DNA of 50,178 bases, from assembly GCA_910586755.1 (NCBI GenBank), contig CAJUJM010000091.1:1-50178 (forward strand). The letters are read 5' to 3'. The translations under genes were made by a program, and so were the position numbers. Every line of letters starts with the position of its first letter. Position 1 is the stretch's first letter. Under the pieces are notes generated by a model that ran no database searches, had not been told where the DNA came from, and was given only the letters and a program-made list of their open reading frames with translations. Below, piece after piece: positions 25,553 to 33,186 of this stretch. This DNA comes from an uncultured Lachnospiraceae bacterium. Its GTDB lineage: Bacteria > Bacillota > Clostridia > Lachnospirales > Lachnospiraceae.

Positions 25553-26773
25553 TCAAGTATGGGTTTTCACCTGATCCCACTCCGCCCCATCCTGGGCTCC
25601 TGTCAGCCAGTTTAAGGATTTATGGCGCTCCATCACCACTCCCCCGTCCAGTTTCCCGGGCATGGGAAGACGGTTAATTCTGGCGTCTACACAGGCCCAA
25701 TCCAGGCAGAAAATCAGGTCACAGGCATCCATTAGCTCCTTTTTGCTTTTTGGATGGGAAAGATCTAAAATATCCCGAATGCTGTGGCAGTCCTTTAACA
25801 GGCTGACTGCCTTGGAAACATCACAGGTATGGGTGGGAAATCCCAAATCAAAAGTCAGGCCCAGGGCCCACTCCATTACATGAAGGTTCTCATACTGCCA
25901 GGAAAATCCGATCCGTTCCTCCTCTGTAGAGTCCGGATTGTGGAGATATTCCCACTCCCTGGGTGAAAAAATCCCTTCCCCCATATTCTCTATAATCCCT
26001 TTTACAAAATCCATGGCCTGATCCGGAGTCTGATTCTCCGAAAGCAGGCACTCCGAGTAAAGGGCCACGGTCAGAAGGGCCGCCGCCCTCTCCGCAATCT
26101 CCTCCGGGCTTCTCGCCTGAAGCTGCAGCCCGGATTCTAAAAACGGATAGTGGGCAGGCACATAGATTCCTCTCTCCTTGAGGATCTCCTGGCTTTTGTT
26201 TCTTCTCTTAATCTGGCCCTGATTAATATTTTCTGAGGGCGCAGCCCCGCGGCCCGGATAAGGCATAAATTCTCCAACCTGGCTTTGTCCTTCAAGGGAC
26301 AAGAGAAGCTCTTTCTCTCCCTTTTCATCTGCACTGTAGACTCCTGCCTCTCTTCCATCTTCCCCCGGAATCCACATGACTGCCTGAAGCCGATTCAGTA
26401 TTGGGAAAAATGCCTGATAAACGGTATTTTCTTTTTCCTCTGCCCCTTCATCCTGAAAACGGTATTCAATAGACAGAATCCCTTTGGTCTGCCTGATTTG
26501 GTGCAGCAGGTTAATTTTTACGTCTGTATGCTCCGTCTCCACCTGATAAAATCTCTGCCACAATTCTCCTGCCTGTTCTTTAATCAGGTTCTGGGCCTTC
26601 TCTCCCATGTCCGTGCACATGATCGTCACACTCATTTTAATATCGCCGTTTTGAAGCTCTATCCGGTTTGTCCGGCGGTTGGGACGGATCCCGAAATTCC
26701 GGCACAGGCCGTCCATAACAGCCTGAAGCGAATCAATTACTGTGTATAAAAACATTTTTCTTTCCTGTATCAT
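25553..26773 (-). CDS. DUF4272 domain protein
   Basis: The 406-residue cytoplasmic protein has a C-terminal DUF4272 region recognisable by SPEEIAERAAALLTVALYSE and VMEWALGLTFDLGFP. The N-terminal half (FLYTVIDSLQAVMDG, KINLLHQIRQTKGILSIEYR) is of unknown fold. No function is known for the family. GGAG lies eight bases before ATG 26773. It is the middle gene of a probable DUF3795-DUF4272-beta-lactamase transcription unit. Confidence 0.78.
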   Translation of the reverse strand: MIQERKMFLYTVIDSLQAVMDGLCRNFGIRPNRRTNRIELQNGDIKMSVTIMCTDMGEKAQNLIKEQAGELWQRFYQVETEHTDVKINLLHQIRQTKGILSIEYRFQDEGAEEKENTVYQAFFPILNRLQAVMWIPGEDGREAGVYSADEKGEKELLLSLEGQSQVGEFMPYPGRGAAPSENINQGQIKRRNKSQEILKERGIYVPAHYPFLESGLQLQARSPEEIAERAAALLTVALYSECLLSENQTPDQAMDFVKGIIENMGEGIFSPREWEYLHNPDSTEEERIGFSWQYENLHVMEWALGLTFDLGFPTHTCDVSKAVSLLKDCHSIRDILDLSHPKSKKELMDACDLIFCLDWACVDARINRLPMPGKLDGGVVMERHKSLNWLTGAQDGAEWDQVKTHT

Positions 26774-26775
26774 TT

Positions 26776-27231
26776 TTATAACTCCTTTCTGATAGCTTTC
26801 CTCTTTTTGAATAGAATGATTTCGGGTTCTGCTCCATTACAGCCATATTCGCACACCAGCAGATAATTATCATCTGCAGCAAGCCCGTAACACCTGTCGC
26901 TGTTGTGTTTTTCCACTTGATAACCAAGATATATTTTGGAATCGTCAAGCAGTTTTATTTTTTCTCCATTCGGAATCTCATATTCCAAATTAACATATAC
27001 GCCCCTTAATTGGCAAAGATCTGTTATGCGGGGCATATCAGCAATTCCAAGTGCGTTAAACTCTTCCATTAATTGATTCTTATATGCTAAAAAACAGTTT
27101 TTGCCGCCTTTTTTATAACATTCAGCAGCAACACATTGGCCGTCAAAGGGTCTTCCATCGGTTTCTGCACAGCCTTTGCAGCTTTCTTTCCATTTGCACC
27201 TGGTACAATCAATTCCGCATATTGTTTTCAT
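26776..27231 (-). CDS. DUF3795 cysteine-rich protein
   Basis: The 151-residue protein starts with a cysteine cluster (CGIDCTRCKWKESCKGC, then a further CVAAECYKKGGKNC) typical of DUF3795 and likely to bind zinc. The C-terminal half (KIYLGYQVEKHN, YLLVCEYGCNGAEPEII) is not in that domain. It ends 2 bases before the DUF4272 gene, so the two are coupled. Function unknown. Confidence 0.8.
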   Translation of the reverse strand: MKTICGIDCTRCKWKESCKGCAETDGRPFDGQCVAAECYKKGGKNCFLAYKNQLMEEFNALGIADMPRITDLCQLRGVYVNLEYEIPNGEKIKLLDDSKIYLGYQVEKHNSDRCYGLAADDNYLLVCEYGCNGAEPEIILFKKRKAIRKEL

Positions 27232-27327
27232 TTGAAATTTACCTCCATAAATTCTGCTTATCCTCTTCCTGTATTCCGATCCATTTTACCATTTTTCTTT
27301 CCAATAGCCAACAAAAAGCTTAGGGAA

Positions 27328-27357
27328 GTTAACTATTTTATAGGTTAACTATTTATA
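27328..27357. repeat. Tandem 16-bp-period repeat before the DUF3795 gene
   Basis: GTTAACTATTTTATA (27328-27342) and GTTAACTATTTATA (27344-27357) are direct repeats in the AT-rich region between the divergent DUF3795 and coiled-coil genes. They could bind a regulator on one DNA face pair. Nothing else between 27232 and 27420 looks coding. Confidence 0.6.
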
Positions 27358-27430
27358 AGATTTTGACGATATAAATTATATAGCTCAAAAATACCAAACC
27401 GGCCCAAAGGGCTGATAAACCATTATAAAA

Positions 27431-27542
27431 GGAGGAAGAATGTTTGTGAAACGCAAGTTTCGCAACTGAAACGTGTTCTGAGAAAATGACAGGCACCGCG
27501 CAGCGGCGCGTGCCGGTACAACTGAAAGGAGGGGTTTTATGA
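27431..27542 (+). promoter_or_regulatory. Small-ORF/hairpin leader before the coiled-coil gene
   Basis: The order is AGGAGG-type site (27431-27436), a 9-codon ORF (27440-27469, MFVKRKFRN) lying over hairpin GAAAC-GCAA-GTTTC, and a second hairpin GGCAC-c-GCGC...GCGCGTGCC (27491-27513). Then come GGTACA and AAAGGAGG, the ribosome site of the next gene. The 3' half resembles the dispersed elements at 4.1 and 45.7 kb (shared GGCGCGTGCCG, TACA, AGGAGG). Confidence 0.65.
27486..27542 (+). CDS. 18-codon small ORF overlapping the next start codon
   Basis: ATG (27486) to TGA (27540-27542) gives MTGTAQRRVPVQLKGGVL. The stop overlaps the downstream ATG as ATGA, which is ideal for translational coupling. 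The core M-x-G-x-A-x-RRVP matches the small ORFs at 4.1 and 45.7 kb (MAGGAGRRVPIHY, MAGDAGRRVPIHY). Its own ribosome site is weak. Function unknown. Confidence 0.4.
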   Translation: MTGTAQRRVPVQLKGGVL

Positions 27543-28360
27543 GCAAAATACAGTCTGTACCGCAAACTACTACCTCCGTTTATCCCCAGTCTTATAAGTC
27601 CACGAAAAAAGACAAAGATAAAGAGCTTAGCTGGGAGGACGAGAGAGCTTTAGAAATGCTTAAACAGTATCAGGAATCGAAAAAGGCCAGTGAAAATAAC
27701 AAAAAGCCTGTTGAATACAATGGTTCTGAGCTGATCCGTATGCTTTCCGCCGCCAGAGGGCGCACGGATATCCACATGGTAGTCTCCAAATGTTATCATA
27801 CCCTGTCTCAGCTCCTTGCCGCCGCCGGTATGGATGGCGCAGACAATAAAAAAATCAGCAGCTATATTGCCCATGTAAAGAAAATTATACGAAGCGCTGA
27901 GAAAAAACTCCGCCATGTGGTATCAGAGGAAGAAATGGAGCGCCGCATACAGTCTGCCCAAAAACAGGAGGAGCACGAAAAGCAGGAAGAGGCCCTGAAG
28001 GAAAAAAAGGTGGAAAAACAGCAGCAGGCCTTAAAAGTAGAGCGGGCCAAAAGGCAGACCCATGAACTTCAGGAGTCCTACAGGAAAAAGAAAAAGCGCC
28101 ATATTAATGAGGAGAAAAAGGATATTCAGAAATTGGAGAAGACCCATCCGGACAGAGCTTCCGGTGTGGAAGATCTCTTCCCTCTTCCCGGAACTACATC
28201 CGGAAGTTATGAGGATTTCCCCGGTTTAACAGGTTCTTCCCCTCTGGTTTCCCCAGCGGCAGGAACCGGCGCTTCCCTTGCCCAGACAGCAGGGGTCAGT
28301 CCTTCCGCTGCTCCGGCAGGAGGAAGCCCTGCTCCGGTCTCTCTGGATGTGATGGTTTGA
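27539..28360 (+). CDS. Coiled-coil protein of unknown function
   Basis: The 273-residue protein has no signal peptide. Residues about 1-70 are polar, 70-125 form a helical region (SAARGRTDIHMVVSKCYHTL), 125-195 are a highly charged Glu/Lys/Gln coiled coil, and the end is a Pro/Ser/Gly/Ala-rich tail. I recognise no family. It is preceded by the small-ORF leader, with GGAGG six bases before the ATG. Its last 65 bases overlap the convergent radical SAM-HAD gene. Confidence 0.75.
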   Translation: MSKIQSVPQTTTSVYPQSYKSTKKDKDKELSWEDERALEMLKQYQESKKASENNKKPVEYNGSELIRMLSAARGRTDIHMVVSKCYHTLSQLLAAAGMDGADNKKISSYIAHVKKIIRSAEKKLRHVVSEEEMERRIQSAQKQEEHEKQEEALKEKKVEKQQQALKVERAKRQTHELQESYRKKKKRHINEEKKDIQKLEKTHPDRASGVEDLFPLPGTTSGSYEDFPGLTGSSPLVSPAAGTGASLAQTAGVSPSAAPAGGSPAPVSLDVMV

Positions 28361-29891
28361 TGGTTTTAGGGGGAGCAAAATCCATCCCTGTAAGCCTCAT
28401 CATTCCCAAATCCTCTTTAGAGTCCCCTGCCGCCGCCGCTTCTTTCACAGAGATCCCAAGCCATCGGCAAATGGTCTTTACCCCATTTTCTTTGCTGGCT
28501 TCTAGCGGAACTATCTGCAGGCAGTTTCCTTGGGAAAACGCCCGAACCGGCTTTTCCGGGGAAGCTGCCATATGTTTTTCTAAATATTTTTCTAAATCCT
28601 CCCCCTCTTCCTCTGTCCAGCTTTTTTGATGAGGCCGCAAAAGAGTTATCTTATAGAGAATTCTTCCTTGCCAGAAGGCCAAAATCCGAAAATCCTGCCT
28701 CTTTTTCCAGCTTTTCAGCCCTAAGATAATGTCTTCTTTCATTTCATAAAAATATTCCCTCTTTTCCCCCTCTATTACTGCCTGTAAATGGGCCCCGCCT
28801 GCAAAAATTCCGCCGTCAAACAAATCCCTGACATTGGCGCACCGCTTTAAGGCTTCCTTTTTGGGAAGGGAGGTTGCAAAAAACAGGCAGCATCCCAACG
28901 CCTTTAACGCTTTCAGGCCAGCCGCCGTATATTGGGGAACCGCCGTCTTTCCCTGGGGAATCAGGGTATTATCAATGTCAAAAAAAGCCGCCTTTATTCT
29001 GCGGGGTATCCGAAACATTGGATAAGGCCCGAACAAAACCTGATTGAGAAAATCACTTCTGCCCCCATAGGCCAGATAGCAGCTGCACCGCTTCCTGGCG
29101 CACACCGGTTCCGGCAGGGAAACCCTGTTCCCACTGTCCAGGGAAGATTCTGCCTCAGCGCAAAGTTCCTTCCAGCTTTTATCAAGAACCGGACTGATGT
29201 TGCAGATCCGAAGCCTTCCGTCTCCCTCCACAAAAAGCCGCTTTCTGCACAGCTCCTTATCTCCGGGAGGCGTAAAAAGTTCCCGCGGAAAATAAGGATC
29301 GATCTCTTCCCACTGCCGGATTTCCTCCGGACTGTAAGGCCGTTTTAATCCGTCCATGGCATTGATCCACAGATAAACTTCTTTGGGCAGCGCTTTCTTA
29401 AGTTCCTTTAACAGCTCCAAATGTTCCGGCGCCCCCACGGCCCCGGCGCAAATACGGATTCCAGCCCGGGAAAGCTCTTTTACATCCTGAGAAAACACTT
29501 GGATTTTCGCCATTTCGGGATGAAAGGTGGCCCAAATTCTCAGTTTTTCCACCTCTCCGCCCTGACCGGTAAAATCCTCTAACAATTTCTTCGCCCCAAT
29601 GCTTAAATTGGTTTGAATGCCTGCCGCCTCCATTCCCGGAATCCGGGTAATCCGGGCCAGCCCTTCTCTGTACCAGCCATGGATCAGCGCCTCCCCATAG
29701 GGCACAACCATAACGGCCCCTGTCTGAAGGGCCTGCTGCTTCTCCTCCAAACTGCATACAAACTCTTCCCACTGGCTCCGATCCTTTAAAAGCTCCCTCT
29801 CAGACATAGGCCGCTTAGAAAGAGGGCAATAGGAGCATTGGTAATTACAGCTTTTTAAAATCCCCCGGTATAAAACTGTCCGTTTTCCCAT
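28296..29891 (-). CDS. STM4011-family radical SAM protein fused to a HAD phosphatase
   Basis: The 531-residue protein has two halves. Residues 1-290 are a radical SAM domain with CNYQCSYC (Cys15, 19, 22) and a C-terminal cysteine set (Cys230, 264, 269, 271) that could hold another FeS cluster; this matches the STM4011 family. Residues about 300-520 are a HAD hydrolase with DIDNT (Asp305, Asp307), FATS and the distal GDSKED motif, so it appears catalytically complete. STM4011 proteins are, as I recall, about 280 residues, so the HAD part is an added domain. It overlaps the STM4012 gene by 47 bases and is last in the operon. Confidence 0.85.
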   Translation of the reverse strand: MGKRTVLYRGILKSCNYQCSYCPLSKRPMSERELLKDRSQWEEFVCSLEEKQQALQTGAVMVVPYGEALIHGWYREGLARITRIPGMEAAGIQTNLSIGAKKLLEDFTGQGGEVEKLRIWATFHPEMAKIQVFSQDVKELSRAGIRICAGAVGAPEHLELLKELKKALPKEVYLWINAMDGLKRPYSPEEIRQWEEIDPYFPRELFTPPGDKELCRKRLFVEGDGRLRICNISPVLDKSWKELCAEAESSLDSGNRVSLPEPVCARKRCSCYLAYGGRSDFLNQVLFGPYPMFRIPRRIKAAFFDIDNTLIPQGKTAVPQYTAAGLKALKALGCCLFFATSLPKKEALKRCANVRDLFDGGIFAGGAHLQAVIEGEKREYFYEMKEDIILGLKSWKKRQDFRILAFWQGRILYKITLLRPHQKSWTEEEGEDLEKYLEKHMAASPEKPVRAFSQGNCLQIVPLEASKENGVKTICRWLGISVKEAAAAGDSKEDLGMMRLTGMDFAPPKTIKPSHPERPEQGFLLPEQRKD

Positions 29892-31203
29892 GATCCATTC
29901 CCCACTCCTCCATCTTTTTCTGCACCTGGCGGGATATCAGTTTCGGTCCCAAAAAGTCTGAAAGCCCCATCCCTTCCTCTGTGAGACTTAAAAACTCTTC
30001 TCCGCCTTTTAGATTCTTCTCTTTTACAAGCTCCAGATAGCCTTCGTCTATCCAATCCTTTAAGATAGAGAAATCCTCCAAAGCTTCCCCCTGAAAGCGT
30101 TCTCTGTAGTCCCTGATGCTTAGCCCCGGCCGGATAAACAGATGGCGGATCAGGTATCTTCTCTTCATTTCCTCTTCTGACAAAAGAATTCCGTGGCAGA
30201 TCCGGGTAAAATCCTCTGTCTCCATATAGTTCTTTAATTCTCTCTCACATTGGCTGATGGTCACCCCATAGGGCGTGCAAAAGTGAAGGTTTCCCAGATA
30301 GCTGCGCCCGCCGCAGCCTAATGCCAGGGAAGTTCCCAAACCGCAGGTTTCATAATCCCGCTTTTTCTCTGCTTTTACAAAACGCCGCATGGAATCCTGG
30401 CGGAATCCGGCGGATAAAAGCATATCTCTGGCTTCTTTGTACTGGGAAAATGCCTGCTCCTCATCTAAAACCATACCTTCCTTCAGGCTTTTCTCCATGG
30501 CCACTCCCCGGCGCACATACAGGGGATATAAAAAAATCTCATCCGGTTCAAAGGTCAGCGCCTCTGTCAGGGAAGCCATCAGGGAATCCTTGGTCTGTCC
30601 CGGGATCCCGTAAATAAAATCCAGATTCAGGCAGGGAAAATCCATCTCCTTTAACAGACAGAGGGCCTTTCTGGCTTGTTCCCCCCGATGTCTCCGGTTT
30701 AAGGTTTCCAGCTCTGAGTCAATAAAACTCTGGATCCCCATGCTGACTCTGGTAACTCCCGCCTCTTTTAGGACTTCCAGCTTTTCCCTGGTAGTCTGGT
30801 TAGGCGCTGTCTCAATGATTATCTGCCTTTCTTTCTGAAAATCCAATTCCGAAAAGATCAAGTCAAACATCCGCTTTAATTGTTCCCTGCCAAGCAGCAG
30901 CGGCGTACCGCCTCCCACAGTAAGATCCGAAAAGCAAGTCCCGGCCTGGGAGAGAATTTCTTTATACTGGCGGATCTGCCGCTCTATGGCATCCAGGTAT
31001 TCATCCCTTGTCTCCTTTTTCTGGCCCGTCAGGGAAAACAGGTTGCAGTACCCGCATTTGCTCTGGCAGAAAGGCACATGAACATAAAGGCTGTGTCCCG
31101 GCCCAGCCAGGTATTCCTTATAATCAAAAAGGGTAATACCGGAAAGGGAGCCGTAGGCAGTTTTGTGGGGATAGCTGTACATATATTGGGTATATCGGTT
31201 CAT
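29845..31203 (-). CDS. STM4012-family radical SAM protein (HemW-like)
   Basis: The 452-residue protein starts at ATG 31203, with GAAGGAAA upstream and the family-like start MNRYTQYMYSYPHKTAYGSL; the frame is open further upstream but over non-homologous sequence. It has HVPFCQSKCGYC (Cys46, 50, 53), VGGGTPLLL, ETAPNQTT and IQSFIDSELETLNRRH, as in the coproporphyrinogen dehydrogenase-like radical SAM group. Its substrate is unknown. It sits between the hydrolase gene and the STM4011-HAD gene in a tight operon. Confidence 0.9.
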   Translation of the reverse strand: MNRYTQYMYSYPHKTAYGSLSGITLFDYKEYLAGPGHSLYVHVPFCQSKCGYCNLFSLTGQKKETRDEYLDAIERQIRQYKEILSQAGTCFSDLTVGGGTPLLLGREQLKRMFDLIFSELDFQKERQIIIETAPNQTTREKLEVLKEAGVTRVSMGIQSFIDSELETLNRRHRGEQARKALCLLKEMDFPCLNLDFIYGIPGQTKDSLMASLTEALTFEPDEIFLYPLYVRRGVAMEKSLKEGMVLDEEQAFSQYKEARDMLLSAGFRQDSMRRFVKAEKKRDYETCGLGTSLALGCGGRSYLGNLHFCTPYGVTISQCERELKNYMETEDFTRICHGILLSEEEMKRRYLIRHLFIRPGLSIRDYRERFQGEALEDFSILKDWIDEGYLELVKEKNLKGGEEFLSLTEEGMGLSDFLGPKLISRQVQKKMEEWGMDHGKTDSFIPGDFKKL

Positions 31204-31267
31204 CAGACGATTTCCTTCTTTCCTTATCATTGCCTGCTTCAGTGGATAAAGGGGAAAGCCTTTCAAA

Positions 31268-32137
31268 CTACAGGAAAAAATGCTTATATGGCACCGTATC
31301 CACCACCTGGTGGCGGATCCCGTGAAACCAGCATCCATCCTCCCCATAGCAGGTTCCGTGATCAGAGAGACAGATAACGAATCCACTGCCCCGTATTTTT
31401 TTCCATGCCTGAAAAAGCCGCCCCAGCTCTCCGTCTACATATCTGAGAGCCGCCCGGTGGCTGTCAGGACTATCCTTGGTTTCGCCGTCCAGATAAAAAT
31501 AATTGGGGTAATGGATGGCATCTATATTCAGGTAAAGGAACATTCTCTCTTCTCCAGCCTGAGATAATTTTCTTAGAATAAAATCCACCTGGTTTTTGGC
31601 GCTCTCTTTTACCAGACATCCAAAGGACGGATGCCAATCGCTTTTTTTAAAGTATCCGGGAAATACCTTTCCCAGATCCGACCTCTTGTCAAAAAAAGAC
31701 ACGCCTCCCACGCACCATGTATGGTATCCTTCCCGTTCCAGGCCTTCCATAATCGTCGCCCCGGAAAATGCAAAGGATCCTGCCGGTTCCTTTCTCCCCA
31801 TGCCAATGGATCGGGGAAAAAACAGCATTTCCCGATCCGCCAGGCTTTTGGCCTTATAGGGCGCCGGCAGGAATCCGGCAAACATGGCGTGGTGGGAAGG
31901 GTAAGTAAAATTTCCCGGAGCCTGGCGCTTTTCCCATGGGCCATACTGGTTTAAAACCGGAGTGCCTCCTGCCTCCTCCTCCGCCCTGGCGCAGTCGTAG
32001 CGCAGAGTATCCAGGCAAATCATGAGAATATCCTGTTTTCCCACCACCTGTTTCATGTCCACTCCCGGCTCCCTGCTCTTCTGGCGCGGAGAAAAGATTC
32101 CGGCAGGCACCTCGCTTTTGGGTCTGTTGTCATTCAT
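31268..32137 (-). CDS. STM4013/SEN3800-family hydrolase (alkaline phosphatase superfamily)
   Basis: The 289-residue protein has DILMICLDTLRYD, APGNFTYPSHHAMFAGFLP, FLYLNIDAIHYPN and VICLSDHGTCYGEDGCWFHG, the metal-site layout of sulfatase-like alkaline-phosphatase-superfamily enzymes. It has Thr-Tyr-Pro-Ser in place of a sulfatase CxPxR, so it is not a formylglycine sulfatase; the catalytic nucleophile is probably Thr or Ser. It starts as ATGA over the STM4014 stop. An internal Met (MKQVVGKQD) is an alternative start closer to family length. Confidence 0.9.
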   Translation of the reverse strand: MNDNRPKSEVPAGIFSPRQKSREPGVDMKQVVGKQDILMICLDTLRYDCARAEEEAGGTPVLNQYGPWEKRQAPGNFTYPSHHAMFAGFLPAPYKAKSLADREMLFFPRSIGMGRKEPAGSFAFSGATIMEGLEREGYHTWCVGGVSFFDKRSDLGKVFPGYFKKSDWHPSFGCLVKESAKNQVDFILRKLSQAGEERMFLYLNIDAIHYPNYFYLDGETKDSPDSHRAALRYVDGELGRLFQAWKKIRGSGFVICLSDHGTCYGEDGCWFHGIRHQVVDTVPYKHFFL

Positions 32138-33186
32138 ACCACTGGCCTCCTTACAAAGCTCCTTCTTTCTATCAAGCCTCTCTTCATAATCTCTGCCTGA
32201 TGGCGGTAAATCCGATTGTCATTGTAGATATCCTGATAGATCAGATCTCCCTGCCCATTCATCTCAATAATCCGTGGATTCCTGCTCCCTTTTTCCAGCA
32301 AAATGTCGATCCCCGCAGTGGAAAGTCCCGGAAAACACTCCATAGCCCGCTCACAGCACTGGAAAATATGGTCCAGAAGATACTCCGGCAGACGGAGCTC
32401 TTCTATTTTAAGAGGGCGGTTGTTTAAATGAAGATTGGTAATAGGGCCCTGGGACAGTCTGGCTAAGAGAAAGTCCATTTTCCCTTCCTGGACCACAGCC
32501 CGCAGGTCATAGGAATATCCCTGGTACTCTTCTTTGGCATACCATCGTTCCACCACACAATCCATGGAAAGGAGAACGTCTAAAATATTTAAAATTTCTT
32601 CCGGATCCCGGCGGCATCGCAGGCGCTTGGTATTGTAAAGCTTTCCTTCCCCGGTCAGATAGGCGCAGGTATACAGGGCCATTGCCTTTCCCCCGGGATG
32701 AAGGCGCAGAGCCCCGATCCCGGCGGCGCCGGATCCGGAAACAGGCTTTACAAACACCTGAAAAACCTTTAATTCCCGCATCGCTCCGATCAAATCCGCC
32801 CCGCAGGCTATGGAGCTTCCCTCCGGCGGATTTAAAATTTCTGTTACAGGGACTCCGGCTTTCACCAGGGTTTCCTTACAACCTCTTTTATCTAAAAGGC
32901 TGCAGATAGCCCGGGGAGTGTTTAAAAACTTTGCCCCCTGGCCTTTCCATATTACTTCTGCCTCCGACAGCTCCTGCCTGTAAGCTTCTGTCAGATTTCT
33001 CAATTCCCTCAGGGAACTGCTCTCCCACTTAGGCGGATCGATTTTTAAGTACACCGGCCCTTCCGGCCTGGTCTCCCGCCAGTTTTTCCAATCTAAAAAG
33101 AGAAGGGGCAGATCTTCCTGGTCTGCCGCCTTCTTTAAATAAATGGTCCTTTTGGTTTCCGGGCTTCCCAGTAAAACCGCCTGCAT
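32134..33186 (-). CDS. STM4014-family ATP-grasp-like protein
   Basis: The 350-residue protein has an ATP-grasp pattern: QVFVKPVSGSGAAGIGAL (nucleotide loop), VVERWYAKEEYQGYSYDLRA (adenine and ribose region) and STAGIDILLEK with IIEMNGQGDL, whose acidic and Asn residues would bind Mg. It may join a carboxylate to an amine or other nucleophile using ATP; the substrate is unknown. Its ATG overlaps the last base of the STM4015 stop (TAATG), and its stop overlaps the next gene's ATG. Confidence 0.85.
   Translation of the reverse strand: MQAVLLGSPETKRTIYLKKAADQEDLPLLFLDWKNWRETRPEGPVYLKIDPPKWESSSLRELRNLTEAYRQELSEAEVIWKGQGAKFLNTPRAICSLLDKRGCKETLVKAGVPVTEILNPPEGSSIACGADLIGAMRELKVFQVFVKPVSGSGAAGIGALRLHPGGKAMALYTCAYLTGEGKLYNTKRLRCRRDPEEILNILDVLLSMDCVVERWYAKEEYQGYSYDLRAVVQEGKMDFLLARLSQGPITNLHLNNRPLKIEELRLPEYLLDHIFQCCERAMECFPGLSTAGIDILLEKGSRNPRIIEMNGQGDLIYQDIYNDNRIYRHQAEIMKRGLIERRSFVRRPVV

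Noticed and set aside
31204..31386. Longer STM4012 start overlapping STM4013
   Set aside because: The extra residues are antisense-like and the family start MNRYTQY lies at 31203 with its own ribosome site.
31268..32137. STM4013 as a formylglycine sulfatase
   Set aside because: The CxPxR signature is absent; the corresponding region reads FTYPSHH.
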